Assembly: GCA_018061065.1 (NCBI GenBank)
Contig: JAGOUV010000006.1
Coordinates: 17,235 to 81,234 of the forward strand
Reading direction: 5' to 3'
From: Candidatus Altimarinota bacterium
Lineage (GTDB): Bacteria; Patescibacteriota; Gracilibacteria; UBA1369; UM-FILTER-53-11
DNA: 64,000 nucleotides
Part shown: positions 45,565 through 56,418 of the stretch, one piece after another
How the letters are laid out: each line of letters opens with the position of its first letter
Position numbering within the stretch: position 1 is the first letter of the stretch
Program-made: the position numbers and the translations under genes
Notes under the pieces: model-generated
The model's database searches: none
What the model saw: the letters and a program-made list of their open reading frames with translations, nothing else
Told to the model about the DNA's origin: nothing

Positions 45565-48500
45565 GTGATGTCTACACACAAACTTGTTTCTAAATCGGCA
45601 GTCATTTTTTTAATTGTGTCTTTGACCATCCAGCCACTGCTAATGCCGTTTTCGGCTTCAGCTTTTGGACTCTCCACAACTAATCCCGAGAGCCAGCCGA
45701 TAGAAAAAATAGAAATCTCAAGTCCTACTACGGTAGCACCTGAGTCGCTTACACTTACTCCCACGGTACTGCCACCAACAAAAGAACTTCCGACCGTGCA
45801 ACCGGTTGGAGATTTTAAAATTGAAGCTTCTCCCACGAATCCGACAGACTCGACTACCCAAATTATCGAACCGATCTCTACGATTTCAACGCCTGAGTTA
45901 CCAACTACCGTAACGCCTTCTTTTGATCCGATGATTCCCGGGACTACGATTACTCCCAATCCTTTTTTGCTTGCTGAACCCCCAGAGACGATCACAACCG
46001 CTCCGGTTTTTCCACTCTTTACTATGCCCGAGTATCAGCTCACGAAAGAGTATCTCGATACTAAGATGGAGGTGCTTGATGAAAAGACCGATATAGCCTA
46101 TCTCCCAGATGGCACAACGGTGCATCGTTTATACAACAACCCGCGCCTTTTGTATCAAGATGGCGAGGAGCTAAAGGTGCAAGATGAGGATTGGAGTTTG
46201 TTTAACGAGATGACGGATACTCAGTTAACACCCCAGGACGAAGCGGGCTACGAGTATGAAATTCCCACGGAAGATACATTGGAAAATACAGATACTGTCG
46301 TCGTGCGAACCGGAGTGTTTCAAAAAGGAGAAGAAGTTATCGAGCCACAGACCGCACAGTTCGAACAGACGCAAGAAGACAACGTAACTGTTACCCGTTA
46401 TACCGATGTCTACCCAGGTGTCGACACCGTATTCCGCGACAGTGGTTTTAAACGTGATCGTGAGATAATTATTAAAGAGCCTCTCAAAAACATCACTCCA
46501 TCAGACACGCTGCTATTTTGGGAAGAGTACGAAATTCCAGAAGGTGCAAAGGTTGTTGCGGGGGATGGCACAGTTGTAACTGGCACCCACAAACAAGGCA
46601 TGGAGCCGGTTAATATTAAGTCTGCGGATGGGGTAAATGTTCATATCAGTGGTTCCATGATGTTTGATGGCACGATCGAGCATCGAGACGAGCTGGATCT
46701 TTCCCCCGATGTTTTGTTGGGTCTGGATGAGATAATCGAGGTGAAAGGTAATACGTTGCGAATTGGTTTGGAGGTGCCGGCGAGCTACCTATTAGATACA
46801 AATCGTGTCTATCCAGTGATAATCGATCCTACATATTATGCATGTAGAGAAGGCAATGGAGACGGTTTGGGGGACCCGGAGGGACTTATAAGAGCATGTT
46901 CTATTACTGATTTTTATTTACGCGCTCGGAATGGTGATCCTGATAATACTGTTAACCTACCTCCTTCTGTAGATAATGGGGATTTATTTGTGGGATTGTG
47001 GGTTAATGGGCAAAATTTTACACGTCATTCAGTCATGTATTTTAATACTAATTTCGTGAACTTACAGGGCACTGTACGCTCGGCCAGTTTGAAAATGTAT
47101 TATAGAAATATTGGCAATGGTGTCGCTCCAGGCACTGACCTTGAGGTTAAAAGAATTGATAGAGATTGGGATCGAAATGGCACCGGTCAGTATGTTTATA
47201 ATGATTTTCGCAATAGAGTCGTAGAAGAAAATCCAACGCGTAGAGTAAATGCAAACCCAATAAATGTTTGGCATAGCTTCAATGTAACTAACTCTGTAGT
47301 AGCTTGGAAGAATGGATTTGCAAATCATGGCTTGATGCTTGAGCAAGATCCTCCCTGGGCACAGGGAGGGGCGCTGGGAGGTGGAGCAGATAATCGGCTC
47401 CTTAAGTTCGATAGCTCAACGGGAAACAATCCTTACTTAGAAATTGTAATGGATCCGCCGCCACCACTACAACGAGCAGATCTCACGAGTGATGGTTCAG
47501 TTGTTCCTAACACCATCCGTCCCGGAGAGCGATTGGATTTCAGCAATACGGTTATTAATAATGGAAACGCACGTTCCGCATTGAGTGAGGTAAGGTACTA
47601 CTGGGGGTCTGTACGCGACTATAGCCGCCCTCACTTTACTACGGCTCAATTTCAAGCGTTAAATGTAGGTCAATCAGTTCAGCTTAATAACTCCTTTGTT
47701 GTACCAGCAAATACAGAACCGGGAGATTATTATTTATATTATAGTATTGATGCAGCCAATACTGTTGTAGAAAGTAATGAAAATAATAATAATTTTAATC
47801 AGTCGGTAACCGTACTGCAAAATCTTCAACCGGATCTCAGAGGTGAAAATGTAACTGTAGATGACAACAGCGTGCTCCCGAACGAAGAAGTTACCTTCAG
47901 TTTAGATATATATAACCGCGGCACCGGCACAAGTAACGGCGCGGCAGAGGTTCACTACTACTTCAATCGGGACAGTGCCTCCTATGCTGCAAATCGAAAG
48001 GTAGGTGAGGACTCGTTCCCACAGCTCAATGTAAATGCACGCAGCTTCGAGTCATTCAACTTTACTATCCCTGCGGGGACAGCACCGGGTACCTACTATC
48101 TCTCTTATTTTGTTGATGCGGAGACCCTTGTTGGTGAAAGCAATGAAAATAATAATCAGGGCTTTGTTCAAATTACGATACAAGGTGGGCGAGATCTAGA
48201 GCCACAGAACTTTGTCATAAATAATCCGCGCGCGATGCTCTCGGGTGACCGTATAGAAGTGACGGGGACGGTAAATAATAGCGGTAATTTGGCAACAAAC
48301 TGGCCGAACTATGAAATTGCAATACGTGATGTAGATTCGGGTGCATTGTATATTTTGGAGGCTATCAATCCTGCGACACTGCCGATTTTTGATCCGGGGC
48401 AGAGCAGGCAAGTCACGCTTTCGGGAACAATCCCAGGCAATATTCCGCTCAGTGATTGGTACAGCGTACAAATTAACGTGGACTCAAATAGAAATTTCGC

Positions 48501-51500
48501 AGAGACAAATGAGAATAATAATATAACCCAGAGTAGTAATATCGTTCGCATCGAGAGAAATGGATACTGTGGCGGTTGTACCGGAGGAGGAAATGCACCT
48601 CCACCACAACAGCAGGGCTTATTAGATACTGATGGGGATGGTAGACCAGATGTCGTAGAAGGTTTCTTTGGAACAAATGTAAATGGAGGCCAAGTCTCGC
48701 CGATTGGTGATCCAAGCGCAAATGTTCGCGCACCCACACCGGTTGATCGCAAGATGGAAGTTTATGGAGGAGATCCGGTAAATATTCGCACCGGTGGATT
48801 TGAGTTAACACAGCAGGACTTTACACTTGCTGGTCGTGGCATCCCGATTGATATTACCCGCGTTTATAACAGCCGCATCATTGATAATAATAATCGTCTG
48901 GGTGCAGGTTGGAATATCTCAACCGCCTCTTTTTACTATCAAGATCTTCTGACCAATAACGTCACTGCATACCTGGGTGAGTCACTGGTTGCCTCGTTTA
49001 CGACAAACGACGGTGGAAATACCTTTGTCACGCCAGATGGTATGGATGACACCTTGTCACGGGTGAATAATTTGATTCAGTATAAGACCTTGGATGGATA
49101 TACCTATGTTTTCTCACGGTATCTCACAACAAATATCGGTCTGCTTGAACGCGTAATCGATCCAAATGGCAATACTAATACCTTTACCTATATCTTCCGC
49201 CGAGATATTCCGTTGCTTTCAACAGTTACCGATCCCTCGGGTCGTCAACTGCAAGTCATGTATGGCGCAGCCGATGATACAAATCTCTGGGATAAAGTTG
49301 TAGAGATTCGCTCGAATTTGGATGAAAATACGCCGACAATTGTTCAATACACCTATAAAGATAATGCAGGTCAACTTCTTGAGCAGGTAAAGCAAATGCG
49401 TTACTACCAGGGTGTTCCTGAGGAGCTAGTTAGTAACTTTAAGTATGATAATAATCGGCTCTCTGAGTACACCGATCCGCGCGGTACAATTTTGTACAAT
49501 GCCTATGACGCAGAGGGGCGGGTTACACAACAGCGTGAGTTTAATCCTCGTATCGATGCTCCGGGTGCCTCCAGGCCAATTTTTGACTTCGAGTACATAG
49601 GCCCTGATGCAGATATTCCAGGGAGTACGAGCTGTACGAATTTAGTAAGTTACCGAACCAATAATACGACGTATAGTGAGAAGACATGTTTCAATGCAGA
49701 TGGATTGAAGCTGGGCGTAAAAAATGGCGTAGGCAATGTAAGTCGCTATACCTATGACGCGAACGGCATGGTTTTAACTGCACGAGACGCTGCCGGAAAT
49801 GTCACCAGTTATCAGTATGACAACCGTCGCCGCACGACTCGAGAGATACCACCAGACACATCCGCTTGGCATACGGAGATAACCTACGAGTATCAAAATA
49901 GCTTTAACCGATTGACGAGAAAGACGGAGACCGTGACTTCGCTTCTAAATCCAAATGCTCCTCCCATAGTCCGCCAGACCCAGTATGCAATCGATGCGGC
50001 GAATGGAAATGTGACTGCAATTACCGATCCAACAGGTGCCAGACAGCAGTTTGAGTATGGCCAGTTTGGAAATGTGCGCACTACAATTGATAAAAATAAC
50101 AACCGTACGACGTATACCTACGATCCGACCGGAAATTATGTTGCGACAGAATCCATAACTGTTACTCAGGCAGACGGTGCACAGCAAGTTATCGCCAAGA
50201 GTTATGGGTATGATGCCTATGGCAATAAAACCTCTGTCACAACGGGACGCAATCAAACCTATACCTATGCATTTGATACGCATCACAATGTTCGCCTCGC
50301 GACCGATCCACTCGCTCGACAGACGCGATACGAGTACGACCTTGAGAATCATTTGATTCGAGAAGTTGCCCCACTCAATCGCGTAACTGAGTATGTATAC
50401 GATGCCGATACAAATGAAAGCCTGCTGACGATGAGACGGTTGGGGGAGAATAATACTTCTATCGCAAAGAGCAAAACCTATGACTCTGTGGGAAATCTCA
50501 CGGCAGATCTTGATGCTCTGAATAACGCCACGCGCTATACATATAACGCGGCAAATCGACTCACGTCAGTTGAGTCTCCGACGAATACGGTCACCTACTC
50601 ATACTTCCCCCATGGTTTGAAGGAGAGCGAATCTGACACTGCAAATCAGCGCAAGGAGTATGAGTATGATGCTCGCGGAAATGTAACTGCCATCACGCAA
50701 TTTAATACGAACAATGAGCAAAGCATTACGCGCTTTGAGTACGACGGCTTGGATAGGCAGGTTGCAGTTGTGGATCCGAACGGAAATCGCACGGAGATTC
50801 TCTATGATTTGATGGATCGGCCGCTGCGAAAAATCGATGCGCAGAGTAATATCACGGAATTCGTTTATGACGCGAATGGTAACAAACGCACCGAGACAAA
50901 TCCTCGGGACTTCGCCACAAACTATACATACGATGGCTTAAACCGCCTTATCAAATCAACAAATGCGCAAAACCTCGATACGCTTCTCTTCTATGATGAG
51001 GATGGAAATGTAGTTCGCACGATCGATCGACAGAATCAAAATGGCGCGAACAACACGCACGTCACACGCTACGTGTATGACCAGGTCGGTCGCAAGATAA
51101 CCGAGATCGATGCCCTGAATAGTGAGGTTAGATACACATACGATGTCGGCAATCGTCTGCAGACTACGACCGATAAAGTTGGTCGCACGACGACCTTTAC
51201 CTATGATTTATTTGATCGACTGCTCACAGAACAAGATCCAGCTCAAAATACGACGCAGTATACCTATGACGCGAACGGAAACCGCACGGTAGTTACCTTC
51301 CCAGATCAGACTCGCGTGCAGTACGAGTACGACGCAAGTAATCGCCTGCGCTTTATAACTGATCCCGATGGTAATCGTCGGGAGTACCGGTACAACGCGG
51401 CAAATAGTAAGACAGCGGAGATCGATAAAAATGGTCGCAATACTTCGTTTGCTTATGACCGAGGTCAGCGACTGACTTCTGAGACGAATGCCGAAGGCAC

Positions 51501-53913
51501 AGTTACAAATTATACTTATGATTTAAATGGCAATCGCCGCGTCTCAAATACAGCAGGCAAAACAACGGAATTTATTTATGATTCCTTAAACCGCGCGGAG
51601 CGTATTGTTCATCCAGGTAATAAAACTGAAAACTTTACCTTCGATGAAAACGGCAACACACTTACCCGCACTGATGGAAATGGTGAGGTAATCGCGTTTG
51701 AGTACGACTCACTTGATCGCGTTCGTGAAAAAGATCTTCCGGGGAATGAAACAGTTACCTATACCTACGATAACTGGGGCAATTTATTAACGGTAAATGA
51801 TCCTGCAGCTACAGAAAGCTATGAGTACGATAGATTGAATCGTGTGATCGGGGAGGCGCATACAATTGATGACCTTGAGAACCAGACATTTAATATCGAG
51901 CGCGAGTACTTCCGCGACGGCCAGCTGCAAAGTATTACGGATGCAGCAGATCGTACGGTCGGTTATGCCTATGACAATCGTGGGTTACTTCAGACCGTAA
52001 ATTACAATAACCGCGCATTGGTTACGTATGGATACAACTCCTCAGATCTACCGACGAGTGCAACGTTCCAGAATGGCATCACGACGACATATCAATATGA
52101 CAATCGTCATCGACTTACAAACTTAACAACACGTAATCCACAGCAGCAGTTGCTCACTAACGGGTATCAGTATGATCGTGAGAGCAACCGCACGCAGCTT
52201 ACAGAGAATACAGCTTTGGATGGCGTAACCTCAAACCGCACGGTTAATTACGGCTACGATGTTCTTGAGCAGCTTACAACCGTAAATTACTCAGATGTTC
52301 CCGGAAATACTGACCTGCGCTTTAACTACGACTCATGGGGCAATAGGCAGTCACTTACAACCCCTGCACAGTCTGCGAGTTACAGCTACGCAGCCAACTC
52401 TCAAGAGTTAACCTCTTACTCACTCAATAGCCGCCTACGCGTCGATGCAAGTTACGATGGCAACGGCAGCGTCACGCAAGAAGTTCACCGCCGCTTAGGT
52501 AGACAGACCAAGGCAGTGAGTTACGAGTGGGACTCTCGTCAGCGCTTAAGTGAAATTAGCTATCAGGATGCAGCTGCAATTCCAGCGCTTCCCGCACCAA
52601 CTGCGAACACGCTGCAATTTGCCTATAACGATGCAGGTAACCGCATTAAGAAAGCTGTTTCAGGTGCAGAGGCGACATACTATGTAAATGCAGGTCTCGA
52701 TGTATTAAACGAACTTGATGCTCGCGGTGACGTTACTAAGACGATCGTTCAGGGCCTCAGCCAAGTCGCTGAGATAGATTCTCAGGGCCGCATTACCTTT
52801 GTACATGGCGATGTACTTGGCTCAGCGATGTTTGTTTCAGATGAAGCCGGAGCTGTGGTAGAGCAGTACGACTACGATCCATTTGGAAGCTTAATGGGCT
52901 CACTTGGTGATCCAAACCGCGGTACCCGCTACAAGTTTACCGGTCAGGAGTACGACAGCGAGTCCGACCTCGGCTACTTTAATGCTCGTTACTACAACCC
53001 ATTAATCGGACGCTTTATCTCTCGGGATAGTTATATGGGTGGTACCGGGGATACAATCTCCCGCAACCGATATAACTACGTTAAAAACAACCCACTTAAG
53101 TATGTGGATCCAACAGGCAACATGGAGAAAAAGAAATTAGTGGCATGTAATTGTTCAACTGATGTCATGTATGTTTCTGTGCAATCGACGCCAAAAATGC
53201 AAATAGCAAGTTGGTATGGTGATGCTTGGAATACGACGAAAGATTGGACTGTCGCTGGTGTTCAGACTGCAGGTGGTGTTGTTGTAGGTGCTGGAGAAGG
53301 CTTATGGGATACAGCAAAATTTGTAGGTAACGCGGTTGTACATCCTATCGAAACGGGCAAAGGAATTGTTAAAAGCACCTATGAGTTAGGTAAATCTGGT
53401 ATCCAATTAGGTAAAGATATTTATAATGATCCAGGCCAAGTATGGGATAATACTGTAACAGGTATAGGAGCAGGATATGACGCGTTCATGGCTCAATCTC
53501 CATATGAAAGAGGGAAAGATGGTGGATATGTTATAGAGAAGATAGCTGAAGCTGTGCTTCTTAAGAAAGCAGGAACATCATCTAAAACAGTTACAACTGG
53601 AACAACCGGTTCTAAAGTAACAGTAATTGGAGAAACAATGGATCGTGTTCAAGAGGCAGCTTCCCAGATTCCTGGAGCGAAAACATTAAACAATATGCCT
53701 GATTTTCCTGGCCAACCTTGGCAAGTTACGAGTCAAATGATGCAATATAACCGGCAGTGGATATTTAATGAGTTAAAAAGTGGTAGTAGCATCATAGATA
53801 TTGGCTATGATATGGCTAGAAAAGCTCCTAGTATCTTCTATGAAATGGAGCAAAATATGATTAAAAATTACCAAAAACTCCATCCTGAATGGGATAATTT
53901 AATTAAGAAATAA
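45565..53913 (+). CDS. Giant secreted RHS/YD-repeat protein with C-terminal toxin-like tip
   Basis: 2782 residues. Signal peptide (VIFLIVSLTIQPLLMPFSASA), then a Thr/Pro-rich spacer and a DNRLRE-type domain (about 425-627). Three CARDB-like domains (about 631-748, 754-871, 874-996) each end in an ESNENNN-like motif. A calcium-type DTDGDGRPD (about 1020) and a DUF6531-like entry (NIRTGGFELTQQDFTLAGRG) follow, then about 1300 residues of YD/RHS repeats. The RHS core is GQEYDSESDLGYFNARYYNP, with YNYVKNNPLKYVDPTGN ending at about 2518. The remaining ~260 residues are unlike the shell; the last ~100 (from GSKVTVIGETMDRVQEAASQ) form a compact domain, probably the released toxin. Toxin class is not identified. 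Start may be GTG 45565 or ATG 45568. Confidence 0.9.
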   Translation: MMSTHKLVSKSAVIFLIVSLTIQPLLMPFSASAFGLSTTNPESQPIEKIEISSPTTVAPESLTLTPTVLPPTKELPTVQPVGDFKIEASPTNPTDSTTQIIEPISTISTPELPTTVTPSFDPMIPGTTITPNPFLLAEPPETITTAPVFPLFTMPEYQLTKEYLDTKMEVLDEKTDIAYLPDGTTVHRLYNNPRLLYQDGEELKVQDEDWSLFNEMTDTQLTPQDEAGYEYEIPTEDTLENTDTVVVRTGVFQKGEEVIEPQTAQFEQTQEDNVTVTRYTDVYPGVDTVFRDSGFKRDREIIIKEPLKNITPSDTLLFWEEYEIPEGAKVVAGDGTVVTGTHKQGMEPVNIKSADGVNVHISGSMMFDGTIEHRDELDLSPDVLLGLDEIIEVKGNTLRIGLEVPASYLLDTNRVYPVIIDPTYYACREGNGDGLGDPEGLIRACSITDFYLRARNGDPDNTVNLPPSVDNGDLFVGLWVNGQNFTRHSVMYFNTNFVNLQGTVRSASLKMYYRNIGNGVAPGTDLEVKRIDRDWDRNGTGQYVYNDFRNRVVEENPTRRVNANPINVWHSFNVTNSVVAWKNGFANHGLMLEQDPPWAQGGALGGGADNRLLKFDSSTGNNPYLEIVMDPPPPLQRADLTSDGSVVPNTIRPGERLDFSNTVINNGNARSALSEVRYYWGSVRDYSRPHFTTAQFQALNVGQSVQLNNSFVVPANTEPGDYYLYYSIDAANTVVESNENNNNFNQSVTVLQNLQPDLRGENVTVDDNSVLPNEEVTFSLDIYNRGTGTSNGAAEVHYYFNRDSASYAANRKVGEDSFPQLNVNARSFESFNFTIPAGTAPGTYYLSYFVDAETLVGESNENNNQGFVQITIQGGRDLEPQNFVINNPRAMLSGDRIEVTGTVNNSGNLATNWPNYEIAIRDVDSGALYILEAINPATLPIFDPGQSRQVTLSGTIPGNIPLSDWYSVQINVDSNRNFAETNENNNITQSSNIVRIERNGYCGGCTGGGNAPPPQQQGLLDTDGDGRPDVVEGFFGTNVNGGQVSPIGDPSANVRAPTPVDRKMEVYGGDPVNIRTGGFELTQQDFTLAGRGIPIDITRVYNSRIIDNNNRLGAGWNISTASFYYQDLLTNNVTAYLGESLVASFTTNDGGNTFVTPDGMDDTLSRVNNLIQYKTLDGYTYVFSRYLTTNIGLLERVIDPNGNTNTFTYIFRRDIPLLSTVTDPSGRQLQVMYGAADDTNLWDKVVEIRSNLDENTPTIVQYTYKDNAGQLLEQVKQMRYYQGVPEELVSNFKYDNNRLSEYTDPRGTILYNAYDAEGRVTQQREFNPRIDAPGASRPIFDFEYIGPDADIPGSTSCTNLVSYRTNNTTYSEKTCFNADGLKLGVKNGVGNVSRYTYDANGMVLTARDAAGNVTSYQYDNRRRTTREIPPDTSAWHTEITYEYQNSFNRLTRKTETVTSLLNPNAPPIVRQTQYAIDAANGNVTAITDPTGARQQFEYGQFGNVRTTIDKNNNRTTYTYDPTGNYVATESITVTQADGAQQVIAKSYGYDAYGNKTSVTTGRNQTYTYAFDTHHNVRLATDPLARQTRYEYDLENHLIREVAPLNRVTEYVYDADTNESLLTMRRLGENNTSIAKSKTYDSVGNLTADLDALNNATRYTYNAANRLTSVESPTNTVTYSYFPHGLKESESDTANQRKEYEYDARGNVTAITQFNTNNEQSITRFEYDGLDRQVAVVDPNGNRTEILYDLMDRPLRKIDAQSNITEFVYDANGNKRTETNPRDFATNYTYDGLNRLIKSTNAQNLDTLLFYDEDGNVVRTIDRQNQNGANNTHVTRYVYDQVGRKITEIDALNSEVRYTYDVGNRLQTTTDKVGRTTTFTYDLFDRLLTEQDPAQNTTQYTYDANGNRTVVTFPDQTRVQYEYDASNRLRFITDPDGNRREYRYNAANSKTAEIDKNGRNTSFAYDRGQRLTSETNAEGTVTNYTYDLNGNRRVSNTAGKTTEFIYDSLNRAERIVHPGNKTENFTFDENGNTLTRTDGNGEVIAFEYDSLDRVREKDLPGNETVTYTYDNWGNLLTVNDPAATESYEYDRLNRVIGEAHTIDDLENQTFNIEREYFRDGQLQSITDAADRTVGYAYDNRGLLQTVNYNNRALVTYGYNSSDLPTSATFQNGITTTYQYDNRHRLTNLTTRNPQQQLLTNGYQYDRESNRTQLTENTALDGVTSNRTVNYGYDVLEQLTTVNYSDVPGNTDLRFNYDSWGNRQSLTTPAQSASYSYAANSQELTSYSLNSRLRVDASYDGNGSVTQEVHRRLGRQTKAVSYEWDSRQRLSEISYQDAAAIPALPAPTANTLQFAYNDAGNRIKKAVSGAEATYYVNAGLDVLNELDARGDVTKTIVQGLSQVAEIDSQGRITFVHGDVLGSAMFVSDEAGAVVEQYDYDPFGSLMGSLGDPNRGTRYKFTGQEYDSESDLGYFNARYYNPLIGRFISRDSYMGGTGDTISRNRYNYVKNNPLKYVDPTGNMEKKKLVACNCSTDVMYVSVQSTPKMQIASWYGDAWNTTKDWTVAGVQTAGGVVVGAGEGLWDTAKFVGNAVVHPIETGKGIVKSTYELGKSGIQLGKDIYNDPGQVWDNTVTGIGAGYDAFMAQSPYERGKDGGYVIEKIAEAVLLKKAGTSSKTVTTGTTGSKVTVIGETMDRVQEAASQIPGAKTLNNMPDFPGQPWQVTSQMMQYNRQWIFNELKSGSSIIDIGYDMARKAPSIFYEMEQNMIKNYQKLHPEWDNLIKK

Positions 53914-53915
53914 TT

Positions 53916-54323
53916 ATGATCGAAGGCAGAAAATTTATAGATAAAGTAAAAGAATATTTCTCTTTTCTCATTGATGAATTTGATTTTTCAATTATTGATG
54001 AGCAAATCCAGGGAAATGTCTTTTATAAGCTTAAGTATAAGAATGAAAAACGTGAACTGGCTATCTCTATTAACTATGAAAACATAGAAGATTATTTCCA
54101 GGTAATTGCATTCAAACTGCAGAATGGGAAGATGCCCGATTATGATGATAAAACTAAGACGTTACATCTTAATAAGCTCACCGAGTTATTATTCCCTAAG
54201 GTTAGTAAGAATGAGATAGAGGCAAATAATGAATATTTCTCCAAATTTGAGGCAAAAGATGAGCTTCACAGAAAGCTTTTAAAATCAGCAAAAGAATTAC
54301 GGCTATTGCTTAAGCATTTGTAA
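53916..54323 (+). CDS. Probable immunity protein for the RHS toxin tip
   Basis: 135 residues, acidic and Lys-rich, alpha-beta with no signal peptide. It starts 2 nt after the RHS stop, the usual place for a cognate immunity gene. More AT-rich than the RHS core, like the RHS tip itself, which suggests that tip and immunity gene were acquired together. The family is not recognised; the function is inferred from position. ATG 53916. Confidence 0.6.
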   Translation: MIEGRKFIDKVKEYFSFLIDEFDFSIIDEQIQGNVFYKLKYKNEKRELAISINYENIEDYFQVIAFKLQNGKMPDYDDKTKTLHLNKLTELLFPKVSKNEIEANNEYFSKFEAKDELHRKLLKSAKELRLLLKHL

Positions 54324-54407
54324 ATAACTCCATGAATAATAAGAACCCGCACATTATCGTGCTGTATATTGCCAACCTAGTTGTATTTAGTTTTCCTTCG
54401 CAATTAA

Positions 54408-54524
54408 ATATTTTATGAAGAAAATAGCTTTATATTCCGTTTTCATAAAGATCCAGAACTCTTTGAACAGGCAGATAGATCATTCGCAAAAATGCTTCAG
54501 GAAACACTTACTTTAAAGCCTTAA
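54408..54524 (+). pseudogene. Remnant reading frame downstream of the immunity gene
   Basis: A 38-codon frame without a usable start reads FYEENSFIFRFHKDPELFEQ, then ADRSFAKMLQETLTLKP and TAA. It looks like the C-terminal end of a lost protein. Orphan immunity or toxin fragments are often left behind downstream of RHS loci when tips are exchanged. The 84 nt before it hold no gene I can see. Confidence 0.35.
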
Positions 54525-54537
54525 CATTTCTTTTTCT

Positions 54538-56397
54538 ATGAAACATAAGTACATCACCATCGTCAGTATGATATTCAGTTTAGTACTTCTACAGCCACTG
54601 AGCGCTCTCGCCGTAGATAGCCCAGGCCCACAGTTCGTGCGCGCCTTCCGAACCACTTCAGTATATGTGGTGATTGATGGCAAGCGTGTGCCGGTGCCTC
54701 GGAAATTTGTGAAACGAAGTGGCAGAAAAATGAGTGAGGTTGCGGTTGTATCGAAACAAGAGCTGCGCGAAATTCCGCTGGTGAAGCACGTGAAAGTGGA
54801 GGGAAGCGACACGGTTTATCGCGTCACGGGAGAGACGAAAAAAGTTGTGACAAACACCAATGTACAGACCGTTACGATTCCTGAAGATCAGTTTGCGATA
54901 TACCGCTTATCAACCTATACGGTGGGAAGTAGTGCGAATGAATTTAAAGTTGAAAAAGGCGAACTCAAAATAATTCCGTTCCCGCGAGAAGAATTTGGGA
55001 ATGCTGGTACAGCATTCTACTTTAACAATAGAGGACATATTGCTGTAGGTAATACCTTCTGGGATGGCAAGACGCTTACCAAAATAAATGTATTAGAAAA
55101 TCATGATGTAATTATCATGGGACTTAATGATAACGACCAGATTGTCGGTGGTTTGCAGCCAAAGGACATCATAGGAGACTCATTTGGTTCACCTGATCTC
55201 AATTATCAAGCTTTCATCTGGGAAAATGGTGTAGCAAAAGTGATTCCACAACTTACCACTGAGCATCGCGTATTTGCAATTACCAATGATGGTACCATTT
55301 GGGCCTATCATCTTGGAAAAAAAATTCCACTTCCCGGGATCGGCTTTGATTTTAGTACAGAGAAGGGAATTGGTTTGGTTTCTTTGAAAGACGGAGTTCT
55401 AAAAGAACATGTGCGTACAAGAGGTAAAGGGGGTGGAGGTTTTAAAAAGGTTAATAATAATGGAGTTGTTTTAGGTTATGAGTCATATCCGGTTGAGAAT
55501 GCAGCCCCGGACTCAGCTCAAATTATTTGGCAAAATGGTCAGTTTACTACTTTCCATGAGAAAGATTCTGGGTATGTATCACTTCAGGATATCAATGACG
55601 CAGGGCAAGTGATCGCTGACTCTTCAGATGGCGCAACCATCCAGAAAAATGGTGCTGTAACAAAACTTTCTGGATTTGAAAGTAGCGCGATGAATATTAA
55701 TAATAATGGTATTATTTCAGGCAGTTCGCGTGTAAGTACTCCGGACTATGAATTCCCTATACATCTGCCCGTATTATGGAAAAATAATCAGTTAGTCATT
55801 TTTGAAAAACTTTTCCCAGAGAGCAAACCTAATAAAGACATTTCCACTACTATTATTGCTATAAATGACCGCAATCAGATTTTAGGTCAATTGTATGACG
55901 GAACGCATCGATTATTTATCGCCACCTTACCGGACAATATCGCCCCCCAGTTTACTTTCAAGCTCGGGGGCACAAATATTTTCCGCGCTTCAAACGATCT
56001 TCCGGAAGCCACACAAGTATTTACTATAGAGTGGGAAGATAGTGATCCCGAAGACAATGCGACGGTGTCTCTTTATTCCTATCCAGCGATTACCACAGAT
56101 ATAGATACAGAGGGGGCATTGCTCGGGACTTTTAAGGAAAATGACGATGGCGCTCAAGATAAGTTCACCATTCAAAGATCATCCCTAGCTCCGAATGAAG
56201 AGATGCTTATCTATGCGGTCATTGATGATGGGGTAAACCCTCCGGTTCGTGTTTATAGTAGAGAATTGGCATTGCGCATTAAACAATTGCATACGACCTG
56301 TGAACATAGAGTGAGTCAGAGTAATGATTCTGAAGAACAGTCTGATGAAGAATTTAATTGCGTGCAGCGCCCTATTACTAACCCAAAGCTTCGTTAG
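54538..56397 (+). CDS. Secreted protein with HAF-type repeats
   Basis: Signal peptide (YITIVSMIFSLVLLQPLSALA), then a basic segment. About five repeats of the HAF type follow, each with Ile-Asn-x-x-Gly-x-Ile/Val-x-Gly and a Trp-x-Asn-Gly (GLNDNDQIVGG, INDAGQVIADS, INNNGIISGSS, INDRNQILGQ; IWENG, IWQNG). A beta-sandwich-like C-terminal domain (~475-585) and a Cys-containing tail follow. HAF repeats are predicted to form an extracellular beta-propeller. 619 residues. It sits 21 nt before the next secreted protein gene, and both probably serve the cell surface. Confidence 0.7.
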   Translation: MKHKYITIVSMIFSLVLLQPLSALAVDSPGPQFVRAFRTTSVYVVIDGKRVPVPRKFVKRSGRKMSEVAVVSKQELREIPLVKHVKVEGSDTVYRVTGETKKVVTNTNVQTVTIPEDQFAIYRLSTYTVGSSANEFKVEKGELKIIPFPREEFGNAGTAFYFNNRGHIAVGNTFWDGKTLTKINVLENHDVIIMGLNDNDQIVGGLQPKDIIGDSFGSPDLNYQAFIWENGVAKVIPQLTTEHRVFAITNDGTIWAYHLGKKIPLPGIGFDFSTEKGIGLVSLKDGVLKEHVRTRGKGGGGFKKVNNNGVVLGYESYPVENAAPDSAQIIWQNGQFTTFHEKDSGYVSLQDINDAGQVIADSSDGATIQKNGAVTKLSGFESSAMNINNNGIISGSSRVSTPDYEFPIHLPVLWKNNQLVIFEKLFPESKPNKDISTTIIAINDRNQILGQLYDGTHRLFIATLPDNIAPQFTFKLGGTNIFRASNDLPEATQVFTIEWEDSDPEDNATVSLYSYPAITTDIDTEGALLGTFKENDDGAQDKFTIQRSSLAPNEEMLIYAVIDDGVNPPVRVYSRELALRIKQLHTTCEHRVSQSNDSEEQSDEEFNCVQRPITNPKLR

Positions 56398-56418
56398 TTT
56401 TCGTTACCCCTTATCCTC

